Below, piece after piece: positions 1 through 14,110 of a stretch of DNA of 64,000 bases. The notes below the pieces were generated by a model. It did no database searches and had not been told where the DNA came from. It saw nothing but the letters and a program-made list of their open reading frames with translations. Made by a program: the position numbers and the translations under genes. This DNA comes from Ptychodera flava (lineage: Eukaryota; Hemichordata; Enteropneusta; Ptychoderidae): contig NC_091939.1 in assembly GCF_041260155.1 (NCBI RefSeq), positions 42,340,370-42,404,369 on the forward strand, written 5' to 3'. The first letter of the stretch is position 1. Each line of letters starts with the position of its first letter.

Positions 1-1012
1 TGTAAGTTATTAGAAAGTACATAGTTGCCCAGATTTCTTACATGATTTGAAATAGAAAATTGTTTGTGTTATAAGTTACATACAAATCACGTCATACACG
101 TAGCTATTGAAAAGGAACTCAATCAAATAATCAGCTCAGTTAGTGTGTAGTTTAAAATTTCAAAATCATTTGACATTTTAAACCTGCCATGGTGTGATGC
201 TTTAATTTTAGTGTTTCAAAATTAAAGATTTAGAAATTCGTTTGGTATAATTGCTTTCCACGACTTTGAGAGAAAGTTGAATGGTGGTAAATTTTAATAT
301 CTAATGTACACTTATTCTGCAGCAAGGGTATTTGTAGCCAGCAATCTGGTTTGAATTTTTTTACAAAGATTCATGAAACTATGAAATTGCCACAGAACAT
401 CATGTAGTAATACAATCTCAGATTAATATTTCGCAAGTTAAAATCCTTGAACACAAGATGGTATACTGGTAACAATCAACATAGGCTTTCATAGTTCACA
501 GTATTGAAAAATAATGATGTGTAATTCTACTTTTGTAGTCACTGTGTGTGTATATTAAACTGAAATTATTTTCTGTTATAAATTAGTATGTGGGAAAGAC
601 TTCTTATAAGCGAAAGTGTTATTGAGAATTGAGGTAGTGTGTGTATTAGTGTTCAAGATATGGAGAATCGGGTTTTAAGTTGAATTACAGAACTTTGCTC
701 TAAGATACCTACAAGGTATATTCAATTCCTTCTTTAATATGGAAGTCATGAAATCTCCAGTGTGTGTACTATTGTGTGATCTCATATCACTTTGTATTTG
801 AGATCTGCATATCTTCAACTGTCAAAATATTTCAGAAACTCTGAAAGAAAAGATCTTGTTCTCAAAACAACTTTAATTATCAAAGTTTTTCATGAAAATG
901 AAATTGTTGTCCAAGTGTGTGTATTTCTTTGATATTTCTACACATTCATCAGAGTAAGTATCACCAGTGCTGTAACAATGAATCATAAGGCTGGTTTTGT
1001 TCTCTGTTGCAG

Positions 1013-4000
1013 AATTAAGTGATGTTTCAATGTTGTCCAGAGAAGCTGACAGCAGTAGTGGTGGTAGTCACCATTCTCAAGGTAAGCTGAAAATTTCACC
1101 AAGCACCATTTATCATTCAATTCTTATGGCAGAACAAATATTACAAACAAGTCTTTCAACCTATAATCGTAGAATTGTAATAGCAGAACTATACAGGGTA
1201 ATAACTTGGGTGTCCACTTTTCTTACCTGTCAGCGATACAGTATTCAACATTAAAATCACTACATTTTGTGTAAATACAGTAAACTTTGTGACGGTAGGA
1301 ATTAGATACTTCTCATTGTTTGATAGATCAATCTCTTTCTGACATGTATGAGAAAGTTCACCAGATTTCATAAGTGTGAGACAGAAAGCAAGCTCTTTTA
1401 GCGTTGTGTTATATCTGACTGAAAGTACAGGAAAACCAAGCACATACTATTGCTTGTACTAAACATTATCTCAAGGTGTAAAATTACTAGTATTGCATTG
1501 CCTCATTGCTACTCGAGACTGTGGATAAGTTTTTCAAAACTTTCAACATTGTGTAACATATCTATCATTCATCAGGGATTTTGTTCATCTTTACTCTAAG
1601 AATCTGTGATGAGTTCTTTCTTTATAGTCAGTGTTACTGTATATATGCCATGTAACCCTCACAACTCATGGCTTGTCAGCAGTATGACATGACTTTGTAT
1701 GGATTCAGTAGAAATTTGATCAAATTTGAACTCACAACTTACGGCACCCAGTCACCTGGTGCAGGCATCACAGTCAAAACTGCTCAGCCAAATGCCCACA
1801 CCATCAAGACAATGTCAATATACAGTGTAAACAACTACATACTAGTATTTTCTATTGAGCAGCTGTATCACATTAATTCTTCAGTGTAGAACAGTTCCAA
1901 ATTTGTGCGTATCTATTTGCAACACTGCCCTTGGAGACACTTGGATTTGCTGTTATATGTCAGTTATACAGGTTTATATTAAGTATGACAAAATGTAAAG
2001 TATATAGAAAATATTTGCCTTGTGGTGAAATGCCTCTTTAGATCAGGAAATGTTGGTGTGCAGTGTTTTCACCTCAAATGTAAATAGCAAAAGACATGGA
2101 TGTTGGGTTAGTCACCTAGGTACATATATTGAAACCAATACCTACTTTAAGCAGAGCTCATACAATTTCTTGAAGGCTTTTTTGTTTGCCATTTCACTTA
2201 GATGGAGATAGTATTTTTTAACTCCATTGGTGTCAACTCAAAGCAAAGACATTTCCAGAGGGCAAAGTTGAACCTAGAATTCCATGTTTTGATCTTTTGT
2301 CACACAACCTTACCGTCTTGACGATGTTTTCTTGAAGTATTCAACCACGACAAAGAAACCTGCTTGAAATGAAAACCTTACTTCAATGTCTTTCATTTGT
2401 AAGCCAGACAGGCTGCCAAGGACTAGTCCAACAACAAGCCATTGGGTTTTTGTTGTCTAATGAATCTGTAAATTTACCATGGCAAAGTAAGACCAACCAC
2501 TTGTTGTTGTCAAGAAAGCTGACATTTTTATTTCAATCGTCTCAATGACTTTCTAAGTTGTAAGTTGTTTCAGCCTTAAGGTGGTTGGAAAGGCTAGAGC
2601 GTCAGTTATAAATGTCAACAAAACTATTAAAATATAAAAGTAGTCAACATTCTCTGTGGAATAAAAAAAACTAGACATTTGGGCACAAAGGCATTGCAGA
2701 GTTATAGCCTGTTAAAACTTCTGAAAAACTGACCAAATAAGAAGAAGTTGGGGAGTCCTTAGTGTATTAACTATGGTAGAGGTCCCCTAGCTTTTAATAA
2801 AATGTTTGAAAAGGGAAAGTCATTATTTGCTGTTTTTCAGGAAAGTTTGACAAGGCGGTGCTGGCATTCAGAGTGAGTGACTGCTATTGTAAATGCACTT
2901 TTAGATTCTTTGAGTGTCAAAGATGTGTCAAAAGTGAGATTAACCAAAAAAACTCCTCTATGACTTCAAAAGAGGGGTGCTAATATGGCTTGTTTTCAAC
3001 ATTTTTGACAGAATAACAGTTTTCCTACATAATTGTATACCAATTTAATCCAACTTTGAAATGAGATATGGACATGGAATTTTTTACAGCCTATTAACAA
3101 GGTTACAGATAAGATTTGTACGGCACAATTTTCCTGTATTTGAAGTACTTTTTGAAAAATCACATTTTGAAATTTGAAAGAATTTTTAATAATTTTTTGA
3201 TATATAAACCCATGTAAAATCATAAAAACAAATTTTATTTACAAATCCTGCCGTACAAATCTTACAATAAATAGTGTCAACATATTTATAACTAATTTGG
3301 TAATATTAATACTATCCAATTATTATTAAATTCAAATATGTAAAAAAAATATGAAAAATTAAATTTTAATATTTACTGGTGTCATATTTCAAAATCATGG
3401 CTGCAAATATACAATTTTTATATTCTTTGGAGAAAATATTAACTAAGGGAGTTATCCTGAAAATTTGAACTAAATATCTTGATTCTAACACTTGAAACTT
3501 GACATTAACTCTGAGAAAAGAATTGGTGCAAAAATAGCCTTTCCAACCACCTTAACTCAAACACAATGATGCAATTCAAGTGTTTCAAGTTGTGTGGTTG
3601 CTATGTGATACGTGCATGACCAGTCTTGTCTCAAACTACCTCTCCGTAACATTGTAGATCAAATATGAAATGACCTTCCAAATGGCTGGTACAATGTTTG
3701 CTGTCGATTCTGTAGCTCTGACAAAGTTAAGTTTCAGCCATATACTCTTTGTGTGTTCAGTACTGTTTACAAAGTGTATATTGACACCAGAAGTGAAGGC
3801 AGGTGTTATTGTAACAGATAAGTCACTTACAGTACAGCACAGTATATCATTGACTTTTGCATTAATTCTTCTTTTCCCTTTTGATCAGGTAGGTTACCAT
3901 TAGCATAGTTAGTACCAGACTTGCTCCAAGTCTGTGGGCATATAAATATTAAAACAGAATAAATTGAAAGAATAAACTTCAGCAGACTGTTAGTGGTAGG

Positions 4001-7000
4001 CTGTTGTTTAGATCGTTGATTGAACACGTTGGCCAGCCAGTAGCTGCTGCTTCGAAAAGCCAAGTGACTGGTGCCAGTCTAAGTACCAATTGTCACCGAT
4101 GTCGGATTCTTATGGTAATAGATTGCACGCACTATCCTATGTTAATCAGATCACAACAGGAGCATCAAATTAAGCAGTAGTATTTACTAAACATATATTT
4201 GACCAGTCTGCAACTTTACCAATGCCCTTTACATTTGTCTGGAGTCTCTACTTGACAATCAATAATGGTCCCATGTAGTTTCCATCTTTCTACTTAGCAT
4301 TACTCTACTGGTTTCTATGATTACCTAGCAACCGGTCATGTGATCTGGCATAAGCTATTGTCCGGGTAGTAGGACCAATTTTTCAGTGAAGTTGAGATGG
4401 TACGGTAGTCCAAACTGTAGCTTGCAACTGAGATGTTGGCCAGGTAGCTCTAACACAAACCTGATAGTTTGAATGTTGATCTGAATTTGGTCACTGTGCT
4501 TTGATATGAAAACCTGTTCTTTCAGTGGCAACTTTTTTGAACTGAGCTGATTGTAAGTGTTGCTTATAACTGACAGGAATCTAACCAGGAAATTTGAAGA
4601 GCTCAGTACATTTTGTAATGTTGAATTTCATGTAACAGTCGATAGTTGAGTAAATCCAAGGTCTATGTGAGAATTTATAAGCTCAGAAATCAACAAAGAA
4701 AATTGTATTTACTTTAATATCTTAGACTATTGTGGAGTCTACTGGGAAAATTGCTCCTCCCCAAAAAATGTTACAAAATTGAAGTTGCTGATATTATATC
4801 AGTTTGATCAAATTCAACTCCATCTTCTGTCCAAATCATGGTCTTTGTCATGACATGTATTGTAACATCTTAGCTTAGCAGTTTTGACTGTGATGTCTTC
4901 GATAGGTGTCTTTGTGTTGTACATCGTGAGTTCGAATCCCATTGAGAATTCACTGAATTTAAACTATAAACTATTTGGCATCAGAAGTTTTCAAAAGAAT
5001 AAATGAGCTCAATTTTAAGACCTGTAATAAAATGATTTCAGCTGGCTAAACGTCAAACTTTTCAATAAAGCTTCACAGCATTTTGATGTCCAAGTAGGAA
5101 AAATCAATACCCTATTCAGTTTTATAAGCTGGCTAATCATGTCTGCTGATGCCTGTCAAAGCAATTTGCAAGCTGACCACTGTCACCTGACCTCTTGACC
5201 TCTGTCTTACTGCAATGCCCTTGTCACTGAATGGTTCCTATGCTCCAGTTTAAGGCGGCTTCTTTGTACCAAACAAATACATAGACCCTTGGAATTGTCA
5301 ACACTCAGCATTTAGAATGTGGTTTTAACTCTAAGCACTGCTGTCTTAATTTCAAAGGTTTGTGCTGTTGCTGCACATATATTTTCACTCATGTGTCAAT
5401 ACCAAGCTAGATTTGTGGTATTTCTGGTAATTATTCACATACAGTTTCTATTCTTTCCCAAGTAAACTTAAATTTTCATGAAAAGTTCGTTTATTCGTAA
5501 GTTTTACCAGATTTTCACATTTCCTAATATTAATTATCAGAAAGATAAATAACTGAAATTTCTCCACAATGCAAGGCAATTAAAATATTATCTCTTAAAT
5601 ATTTCATTACATATTCTTGTCGATATGAATGTAATTCAAGAATATCATATATGTATTTTAAATGGACAAACAACATCAAAATGTTGTGTGTTTGTCTCTT
5701 TGTATTTAATTAAATTGTTTTGCAGACAGGCATGTCTTACTGAATAGCAAACAGTGCTGTAGGTCCCAATGTTAGATTGTACCTTGGGTTCAAAGGTCAG
5801 ATTAATTTGAACAATTTGAATCCTGGGATATGCCTCTTTAGCTTTTTAGTGTTCCTGTGGTAATTTAGCATTGTTGTTTGATCTCTAGAGGCTATCTGCA
5901 AGACAATTTTATTTAACTGATATAATCAAAAGGTAATTACTTATGCCAAGACAGGGAAAGAGAGGGGGCATTGTTGGTAGCTGAGATCAAAAGATCACCA
6001 TGTCTCTTAACAAATAAACAAATGATGGCAGTGATAGAATCTTATCATATCCAAGGCTAGCTTTGCTTGGTTTATGATTCCTGGTCAGTTTGTAAAGTTC
6101 CATTGACTCAATTCTTTCCTGTTCTGTTCATAAAATACACTTTCTTATTCAACATCCACAATTTTGTCAAAGTTCCTTGTGTCCAACTTGTCAATGTATG
6201 CGTGTTATCTTGAATGTTGTTGTTGTTGACAAATGAATTTTAGTACAGACAATAGAAATCTACTGTGTATTACCGGTATTTCAGTCCAAACTAATGGAAT
6301 TCATCTCTCAACAATAACAGTGCATGTTGTACCAAATCCATTGTCTCTGCAAATTTGTAAGTTTGACGTCTGGACACTGACAGCTTTGGCAGTTGCACAC
6401 AATTTATCTCACTTTATACGTTCTTAGCAAATCTAGATCACTCTATGGTAGGATGATACCAGTATTATTGACAAATGTTTTACTCATTTACTGTATTTGC
6501 CAAGTGATATAACTTTTCATGGCCAGTGCAGTGTGTACAAGAAGGTGTTTTCCTTTCACGTGTTGGCATGTGGTGTCTTGTTCTCAATTTTGCAATTTTT
6601 TCCCTGTGATTTTCAGCACAAAAATTAGACGAGTTGAAGAAAATGTTTTTGGAAGAAGAAGTAGAAAACTTGAGGTATGCACTACGAGATGCCAGAAGTA
6701 GAAATGCGTATCTCCAACAACTTGTAGAGCAAACATTAAACAAGAGGTAAGCATGCACAATGTGTAGAGTTGGCAAGGCTGCAGTGCTGTTCTTCCTCCA
6801 GAGTGTGTCATCATGTCACCATGGTAACATCACCATGACAGCCAGTGGATGTAGTCTCCCATGTCACCTGTGTGCCATCCATCAATGCCAGTAGCTTTGT
6901 GCTTCCATTGTGGTATGCTTCAACCTGCAATTCTTGTCCTTATAACTGTTTAATTATTTGCATGGCAAATTGGTGGTGGTGGTAGGTCTACTGTGTCCTT

Positions 7001-10000
7001 GTTGATGTCAGTGTACATGTTTTGTTGTTCCCTAGAGTCTCATTTCATGGTGATATTATTGTCCATTGCTAAATTGCTGCTCAACACACTGTGTGCCCTC
7101 CTAATCTCTATAGCCTCAGGTGTATCATTACTCAGACTGTCTCATGTAATTTATTCTTCTCAGGGGAATAAGTGTCATTTCATCTGCTGTGGCTTCAAAC
7201 TAAGGGAGCTGTGCAAATTATCTATCTCAAATTTTTCATGTAAATATTATAGGATAATATTAAAGAATAATATTTAACCTTCAAGCGCAGTTCTTCATCT
7301 TCATTTTACACATACTTCACACCTCTTGAGTTGAAATTTGTATTGTGGGGTATTAATAGGTGTTTGGTAATAGGCAAATTACATTGTCCTGTGTTTGCTG
7401 TTTGATAATTCAAACGATATTGTTACTAACTGAATTACTACTGTCAATTTTATCAGAAGCATAGATCTTCTCAGAAATAAGATTTGGATTGAAACATTCA
7501 CTTGCTTTGTTGTTAACACAATCTTAAAAATCAAATGTATGCATGTAGTACAAAATTTCAGTCTTTATGTTTTTCTGTAGAAATCAGAAATTTATGGTTT
7601 TCAGTGTTTTTTCAAAGAAATCAGAAATATAAACATGTTTTAGAGAATTATTGAGTGAAAACCTAGGAATGTTATGCTGAAAAGTCACAAATTAAGCTTT
7701 CAATGAAAAGTGTCTATGATGTCTTCGGTAGCAAATGCTGTACCGAGCACAGAACTGAAATTACAGGACAGAATCTTTGAGAGTTTAAATTTGAAACAGA
7801 CGGAACAAAAGATGAAGCACAACATCTTGTAACTACATTTGAAGTTTAACTTTGTTCACATCCAGTGTCAACTGCATAGGAAGATCCATGCTTCAAATAT
7901 AAATTGGCAACATTGCGGTGAAACTTGTGATTTATACTTTGTTAAACAAGATATGGTTTGGTTTAAAAGTTCACAGAATCTCAAGATTTCTTTTAGTTAT
8001 TACAGATCAGGACAGGTAAATCTGATTCTGTCAAGGATCTTACCAAGCTGTATCTGCATAATTATGTTCAACAATGATAAAGCTACAATTACATGTATGT
8101 GAAAAGAGGGATAATCTTAGTAACTTTTTTTGGCTGTATTTTCTTCAAAATACGGGCCTGAGAAAAATAATCTGAAATATTATAGATTATGCAAACTAAA
8201 GATGGCTCAATCCTTGTACCAAAAAGCATCCTGTAATTTTGTTTTATCGTTATTAACATTTATGAATATTTTTCTAAAAATCACAAGTTTCTCTGTGCCT
8301 ACTGTGATATAAAAATATAGACATCCATTGACCTGGCTGGGCCACATGCATCAAGTTCTTGTATAAACTAGAGAGGGACTTTGCATTTGGCGTTTGCCAG
8401 GGTCAGCTTTCTGCATAGCATATCAGCAGATCAATTACTTTATGAAAAAATTCTTTTGATGATGTTTTGATCCAATAGACCTCCCAGTACAGAAGTATCA
8501 CAGCAAACCAGCCCACACTCACAGTTACAGATAGCAGTAGAGGCATTGAATCCAAGTATGGACCCACTGCAAGTCAGACCTAAAGCAGGCATGCCAAGAC
8601 CACCTACGTTAGAAGAATGTGAATTAATTATTAGACATTTACAAAGGCAAAATGACAAACAATCACATGAAGTAAGTATATCCTATGACAAATCCTAGAG
8701 GCCTTCAATATTGTCATATTGATCACAGAGAGATTTTTTCTGATGATTTCTGTGTGGTTTTTCTCTCTGATAACAGTATCAGGGATAGTATATCTGAGTT
8801 ACATGTATCCTATTGCATATGTTTGGACACTTGACAGCATTGTATTCCTATCTTCAAGACATGGTATGGCTGTGTTGGCATTATAACAGGGATTGAGTCT
8901 CAAAACTCATTTCACCAAAAATTGGACTGAACATTGGTATTGCTGTTTTCAAGATTGTACTTAATGTCGTTTGTGTCAATGTCCAGTTTTGACAAATGAT
9001 AACAAACTGTGTACAAGTTAGTTTCCAAAGTCTTTGATTCAATTTTTAGCTACTATAGACTATAGTCTATAGAAGCTATTGGGATGGGTATCCGTCCGGC
9101 GTCCGTCGTCAGTCTGTATGTATGTATGTATGTATGTATGTATGTACTGTATGTATGTATGTCCGTTTGTGAGGCGTCCGTCCACTCAAATATCTTGAGA
9201 ACCGCAGTACTTACTGATTTGATATTTGTTGTGTAGATTAAAATATGATTTTGGTTTTTTTAATTTTTTGATATTGTTGAAAATAGGCAAATTAATGCCA
9301 AAAAAGGTGTTTTTGGTAAAAAATCTACTTCTTCATAACCGCTGGTCAGACAGCTTTGTTATTTGGTATACATGTCCCTAGGGATAACCCAACTTAGATT
9401 TGTTCAAATTGTGATGAAATATGCAAATGTGTATTTTTAAGGAATTTTTTTGTCATTTTTGGTCAAAGTTTGACTTACATTGTATGTAATTCTTGTACTG
9501 TATAAACCCTATCAATTCACCCAGAAAAAATAATTAATATGATTTTAAATAATTGAATTAATTAGGAAATCATCAAAGCCAAAATAATTTTAGTGTGGAA
9601 TTATCAGAAAGTTCAACTTTTTTGACAGTTCATAGTGAATTGAGGATTAAAACATGTAAAGGCAACTTTCCTGAATCCCAACTTTGATATATTCTGAACC
9701 ACCATTTATGTTATCTAAAAGAAATTGTTCATAATAGTTTGTCATGATAGGGTGGTCAAATAAATAGAGATAGAGAAAGTTCTAATTTCCATTTATGGTT
9801 GACTTGGTAAGGATAAAATAGGATTACTTTTTGAGGAAAAAAATAGAGTGGTCAATTAAAAGAGTGGTCAAAGTGATAGGGTTTTTATGGTAAAGCTGGG
9901 CTGTAAGCTTCCTCATGTGCTATTTATAGCAATTATGCAATCTTTGTAAACAATGCAATGAAAGTGTAACATGATTCCTTATAATGCTTTTGATGACCTT

Positions 10001-11963
10001 GAACTTCTTAAGTTTCAAACATTGTCTCTTCAGTGTGCTTTCTCTGAGTAGTACAGTCTCAACTTATTCAACAGAACTTACTTACAATGTTAATTTGAAA
10101 GTTAAAATGTGCTTGGTTAATAGGATGAAAATACTGATATTACCAAAAGATAACCAGCTCAAGATTCTTTATAACCTGACAGATATGCTGTTTTTTTATG
10201 ATGTAAATCTTGATTTAAGCAAGTCTTGTTTACTTTGATTAGAATGTAATTAACTCTCGTTTTTTTGCTATTATACACTAATATAGTCTGATGAAATATG
10301 CAAATCTGTATTTTTACAGAATTTTTTTCCATTTTTGGTCAGGCCATCCTGAAATGAGCTATCAAAGATATCCACCTTCTTCATCAATACATGTGTCACA
10401 AAAGGTTATTCTCTACATAACACAGCAGAGCTCTGTCAACTGTTGAGTCGCTTGTTTTTTCAAAACCGCTGGTCAGACAGCTTCAATATTTAGTTTAAAT
10501 GTCCCTAGGTTGATCTTAGTGAGAAATACTTAATTTTGTATCCATGTCTATAGTAGCTTCAGGGACTTTGGCCCTATTTTTTTATAAGTCATATGATTGC
10601 TGTACTATATGGAGAGAAGTCTTTGTTTGACACGGTAGTTTCTTGTTCCAGAACCCTACTGCTGTAAAGTTGCTGTGAATCATCTTTTTGTATGTTCTCA
10701 TTCCCACATGGACACTTTTTCATCACTTTTAAGTTGAAAAGATTTATTGAAATTTATTGATTTATTTTTTTCAGCTTATGAGATTGAAAGCAGACCTGAA
10801 AGATGTCTTGTACTCACATAAGTGGACTCCTGATGCATATTTATTAGCAAAAGCTTATGTGGCAGAAGAGGGAGAAAACCCACACAGGTAATGGCTTTGA
10901 CACATGGGGGTTACCTTACATAATTACAAAAACCAAGCTCATCTCTTACCAACTGAATTATTTTATGAAAGTTGTGCCAGATACTTTGTGTATAGAACAC
11001 TTGCCTCTCATACATGGTGCAAAGTAAAGGTTGTATAATCCTGAAATGAGCAAAATGGCCATCACATCAAAGAGATGAATACATTCATTGGAGGAAATAG
11101 TAGCACACAAACAATGAAAGATAGTTGTGATGGTGACAAAGATAAACCATGCAAAGTTCAATATGTACTACCGGTAGTACAGCAATGTACAATAATACCA
11201 GCAGCCACAGTCTGCAGTGTGAAAAGACAGTATCAGTATGCTGTATACATGTTTTCATAATTATCATTTTGAATAAATGCGTAAATATATCCCTTCGTAC
11301 ATGTATGAATGAAAAACCTTTTTGACCTCTGAGTCAGTCTAAAAATGTTGAAGAAACATGAAAACCCTCCCTTCAAACTGCTATAGTTCTATCCCAACTC
11401 AAGAGAACCTTATTATCTCCAATGACTTGTTGCTTGATAATCAAGAGCATTGATTATTTCTTTAAGAGGCTACGTAAACAAAATTAGCACTGAAACTAAT
11501 TGGAATTTTAATTAACATAGTGGAGTATTCTTATAAGGCTTGAATTTATCTGATAGCTTGTATTTGTGTTGCCATCCAAATGTCACACTAGCTAATCTTA
11601 TCATTGGGTATCACTACAAAATGGGTCCACAATGTATTTGCACAATATATTTGAAGATTAGTTGATTTTTAATCGGTGACAGTTGTCTATGTACAGTCTT
11701 TGAACACCTCAGAGAGTTGATGTTATCTGTCATTATGTAATGAACCATTATTGTTTTCCTCCAATTTTCTCTGCAGTTCTGGAAAATTGCCAAAAATTGC
11801 TCTCAAAGGCCAATCACGGAAACTACCAGAGGCGGCCTTCCAAGCCAGGGAACATGTCAGCCTGCCGGCTCTGAAACAAACCATGGGCAACAAAGTTGTC
11901 GAAAGGAAAAAGAGAATGGATGGACTGAAAAAACAAAGGCAGCGCAATGAAGTTGTTTTGTAG
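1013..11963 (+). CDS. CCDC74: CCDC74 orthologue (coiled-coil domain protein 74), 3' part
   Basis: Five coding exons: 1013-1081, 6617-6746, 8479-8671, 10775-10887 and 11777-11963 (stop TAG 11961-11963). All have AG/GT borders and matching phases (2 bases carried in, then 1, 2, 0, 2). They give about 229 residues. The C-terminus (REHVSLPALKQTMGN, then an ERKKRM...KKQRQRNEVVL tail) and the segment PPTLEECELIIRHLQRQND match, from memory, the conserved C-terminal blocks of human CCDC74A/B (LPALKQT...ERQKRLQAMQKRR and TTLRQCEVLIREL). The second exon here is strongly helical and probably coiled coil (DELKKMFLEEEVENLRYAL). The N-terminal CCDC92/74 coiled coil is not in the window, so the start lies upstream. 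CCDC74 proteins are linked to spindle and ciliary microtubules in vertebrates; that role is carried over by homology only. Introns contain SINE copies, a TTAA-flanked MITE and a central-repeat element. Confidence 0.86.
1720..1798 (-). repeat. tRNA-derived SINE, diverged copy A
   Basis: Read on the - strand it has an A-box-like TGGCTGAGCAG, then a region shared with the copy at 4868 (GCAGTTTTGACTGTGATG), and a decayed B-box-like GTGAGTTCAAATTTG. It shares order and sequence with copies B and C, so it is one dispersed family, not three chance tRNA-like stretches. It lies inside a CCDC74 intron. Confidence 0.6.
2576..3555. mobile_element. TTAA-flanked MITE with perfect terminal inverted repeats
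   Basis: The left end reads TTAA then GGTGGTTGGAAAGGCTA; the right end is its exact reverse complement ending in TTAA. The TTAA on each side suggests a piggyBac-type target duplication. There is no coding capacity in the ~970 bp interior, which is very AT-rich. Two internal segments near 3105-3125 and 3245-3265 are inverted to one another (GTACGGCA...TGCCGTAC). It lies in the CCDC74 intron. Confidence 0.8.
4868..4950 (+). repeat. tRNA-derived SINE, copy B
   Basis: A-box-like TAGCTTAGCAG at 4871-4881 and a good B box (GAGTTCGAATCCC) at 4928-4940. The stretch between shares GCAGTTTTGACTGTGATG with copy A. It lacks a foldable full cloverleaf and CCA-end stem, so I call it SINE and not a tRNA gene. 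Confidence 0.65.
9050..10565. mobile_element. Central-repeat element family, copy 1 (in CCDC74 intron)
   Basis: Starts with a palindromic ACTATAGACTATAGTCTATAG block, a GTCCG-rich head and a (TATG)n run at 9117-9162, and ends near 10553 with CTATAGTAGCTT, which inverts part of the start. Inside are segments such as GATGAAATATGCAAAT...TTTTTGGTCA that recur at 47540-49460 (inverted) and 62440-63500. The segment at about 10345-10450 is the reverse complement of 48085-48215. No protein coding is seen. Could be a Helitron-like or other non-autonomous element; superfamily not resolved. Confidence 0.6.
9117..9162 (+). repeat. (TATG)n microsatellite
   Basis: A run of TATG with one interruption (TACTG), inside the head of the central-repeat element. 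The same microsatellite position recurs at 62512-62532, so it belongs to the element. Confidence 0.85.
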
Positions 11964-13507
11964 ATGATGAGAACTTGTATATTTAGAACTTTTGTTGTTC
12001 TTTCTCTATCTTCATTATTGTGTATGTACAATGTCTGGTTGTGAGGTATTGTTGCTGTCTTGATCCCACCAAACCCAGACACACTTTTTAATCTACTGCA
12101 TATAAACTATTGTCAACCCACCAAACCTAGGTTTATCCCAGTGTTTCAAGAGCCCCCTTACCATTCAACCCAATCCCAACCCTGAAATCCCTGTGGTCAA
12201 TTTGTCATATTTGGTGTAGTGACAATGACCAGAAATGGCCAGCACTATGAAATTCTCTGTTGATGCTACTCATATTTTCAAATTTTTATGATTATTGATA
12301 CAACCTTGATTTCACAGAACTTTCAGTATAGTATTTCTTTGATATCACAGGAAAAAATTTACAAGGTTACAGGCCATCCATGATCAAACAGGTCTAGTTC
12401 ACAGTGTAATTACCAAACTAATGGACCTCAAAGCACACACAACAGTGCCTCAGCAAGTAAAAGTCAATTTTAAAAATGTAGAAAAATTTCTCACATTTTT
12501 TGTTGTGTTTAGTTGGGCTTGTTTTTCAATCTTGTGCAGCTCAGGTTAAATTTATGCCAAAATTGATTTGGAAAACTAAAAATTACACAATACAGACTGA
12601 AATTTTATTGTTGCATTGTACTAGCCAAAGTTGTTTTTACAGGGTGGAAGCCTTTGAAAAAAGTACCATAACTCTGATTCAAAAGGGCTTTCCAACATAA
12701 CAGCTATGACTGCAAGTATAGTAGCAGGCAAGTAGTAGGTTTGAATATGTCACCCACCTGTCAGGACGTGGACCACCAACAACAGAATGGAATGGTCTGC
12801 CAGTACTCAATGCATCTCTGAAAAAGGTCTTTTATAGGGATGAGGTATCTTGTAAGCTTGATTACAGGTAGTGTACTTGTAATACTGATAAAAGAGATAT
12901 TTTTTCTAGAATTGAGCTAACCACTCGGAGTGACATCCATTGCTTCCTTTTTCCTCTATATCAGTACTATTCTATTTTGTTTTATGGGATTTTCTTTTCA
13001 AGCTCTTTAAGTCTACAGGTCTATCAGCCTTGTACATCTTTGGACAACTTGGTGTTATGTTTTATTTATTTGTGTCATTTCACAAAGCCATAAGGAGAGC
13101 TATTAAGAGTACAATGAAAAATATGACATGACTAGATATATGATAGGATTGTATAAAATATGAATTATTTAATTTTCTTGTAAAATGATCATGTGAAAGA
13201 TTTGATTATTTGCTTGTGGTATAGAACCCCTTCTGGGTAAATATTTTACATAATGCTGAAGCTATTGGACGTGCTTTCTGTAATTTCTCTGTGGTTGAAA
13301 TCAGAAAATACCTCTGTGAGACAGCGATATCCTGTTATTCTTCTTAACAGGTCTGTGTTGAAAGAAGATGGAAGTGTTTAGATTGTGTAGCAGAGTTTGT
13401 AGTAATAGTGGTGTTTGTGGATTTTCTGAAAGTTTAATGCTGTGTATGTTTTTTTCCCCTCTGAGTGACAGAGTGGTTCTTTGTCACATTATTTGCAGAT
13501 AAAGGAT

Positions 13508-13513
13508 AATAAA
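13508..13513 (+). promoter_or_regulatory. Candidate poly(A) signal of CCDC74
   Basis: AATAAA about 1.5 kb after the CCDC74 stop codon, followed within 30 bases by a GT-rich stretch (TTTGTGGTGTTG), the usual pattern of a cleavage site. A second AATAAA at 14279-14284 is an alternative. The choice cannot be made without transcript data. Confidence 0.4.
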
Positions 13514-13814
13514 CCGTTTCTATGGACACAAATTTGTGGTGTTGATAAAGGTTCATCTCAAGCCAGTTGATAAGCAAACTCACTTGCCTGCGTCAAGTTG
13601 TCTTTGGGATGAGTGAATCCATGATCTATTTTGTCAACCAAATCACTATTATTATCAGCAAAGCAATTGTACTGACTGAACTAAGGCATTGCCCAGCACA
13701 ACGTTTCAACTCTTTTTAGTGAAACAGTTTGTACCATGGACTTCATTTAATCCTGTCATACCAGTTTTTGTAGTCAAGTTGATGTGTACATAACTGTAAG
13801 TAGGGTCATAAATC

Positions 13815-14110
13815 ACAAGAAGTGGGGTAATATGTCATAGGACTGTGGGTATTGCATCTCACAAATGGGGTAATATGTCATAGGACCGTGGGTATTGCAT
13901 CTCACAAATGGGGTAATATGTCATAGGACTGTGGGTATTGCATCTCACAAATGGGGTAATATGTCATAGGACTGTGGGTATTGCATCACACAAATGGGGT
14001 AATATGTCATAGGAGTGTGGGCATTGCATCACACAAAAGGGGTAAACTGTCATTTGAGTTTGGGTTTTGCTTCACACAAATTGGGAAATATATCACAGGA
14101 AGAGGGGTAA
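13815..14110 (+). repeat. 43-bp minisatellite, about 6 copies
   Basis: The unit starts with ACAAATGGGGTAATATGTCA and repeats every 43 bases (13861, 13904, 13947, 13990), with decayed copies at both ends. It lies downstream of CCDC74, in or just past the 3' UTR. Confidence 0.88.

Noticed and set aside
11723-12082. 119-codon - strand frame
   Set aside because: It lies antisense to the last CCDC74 exon, whose + strand protein matches a known family.
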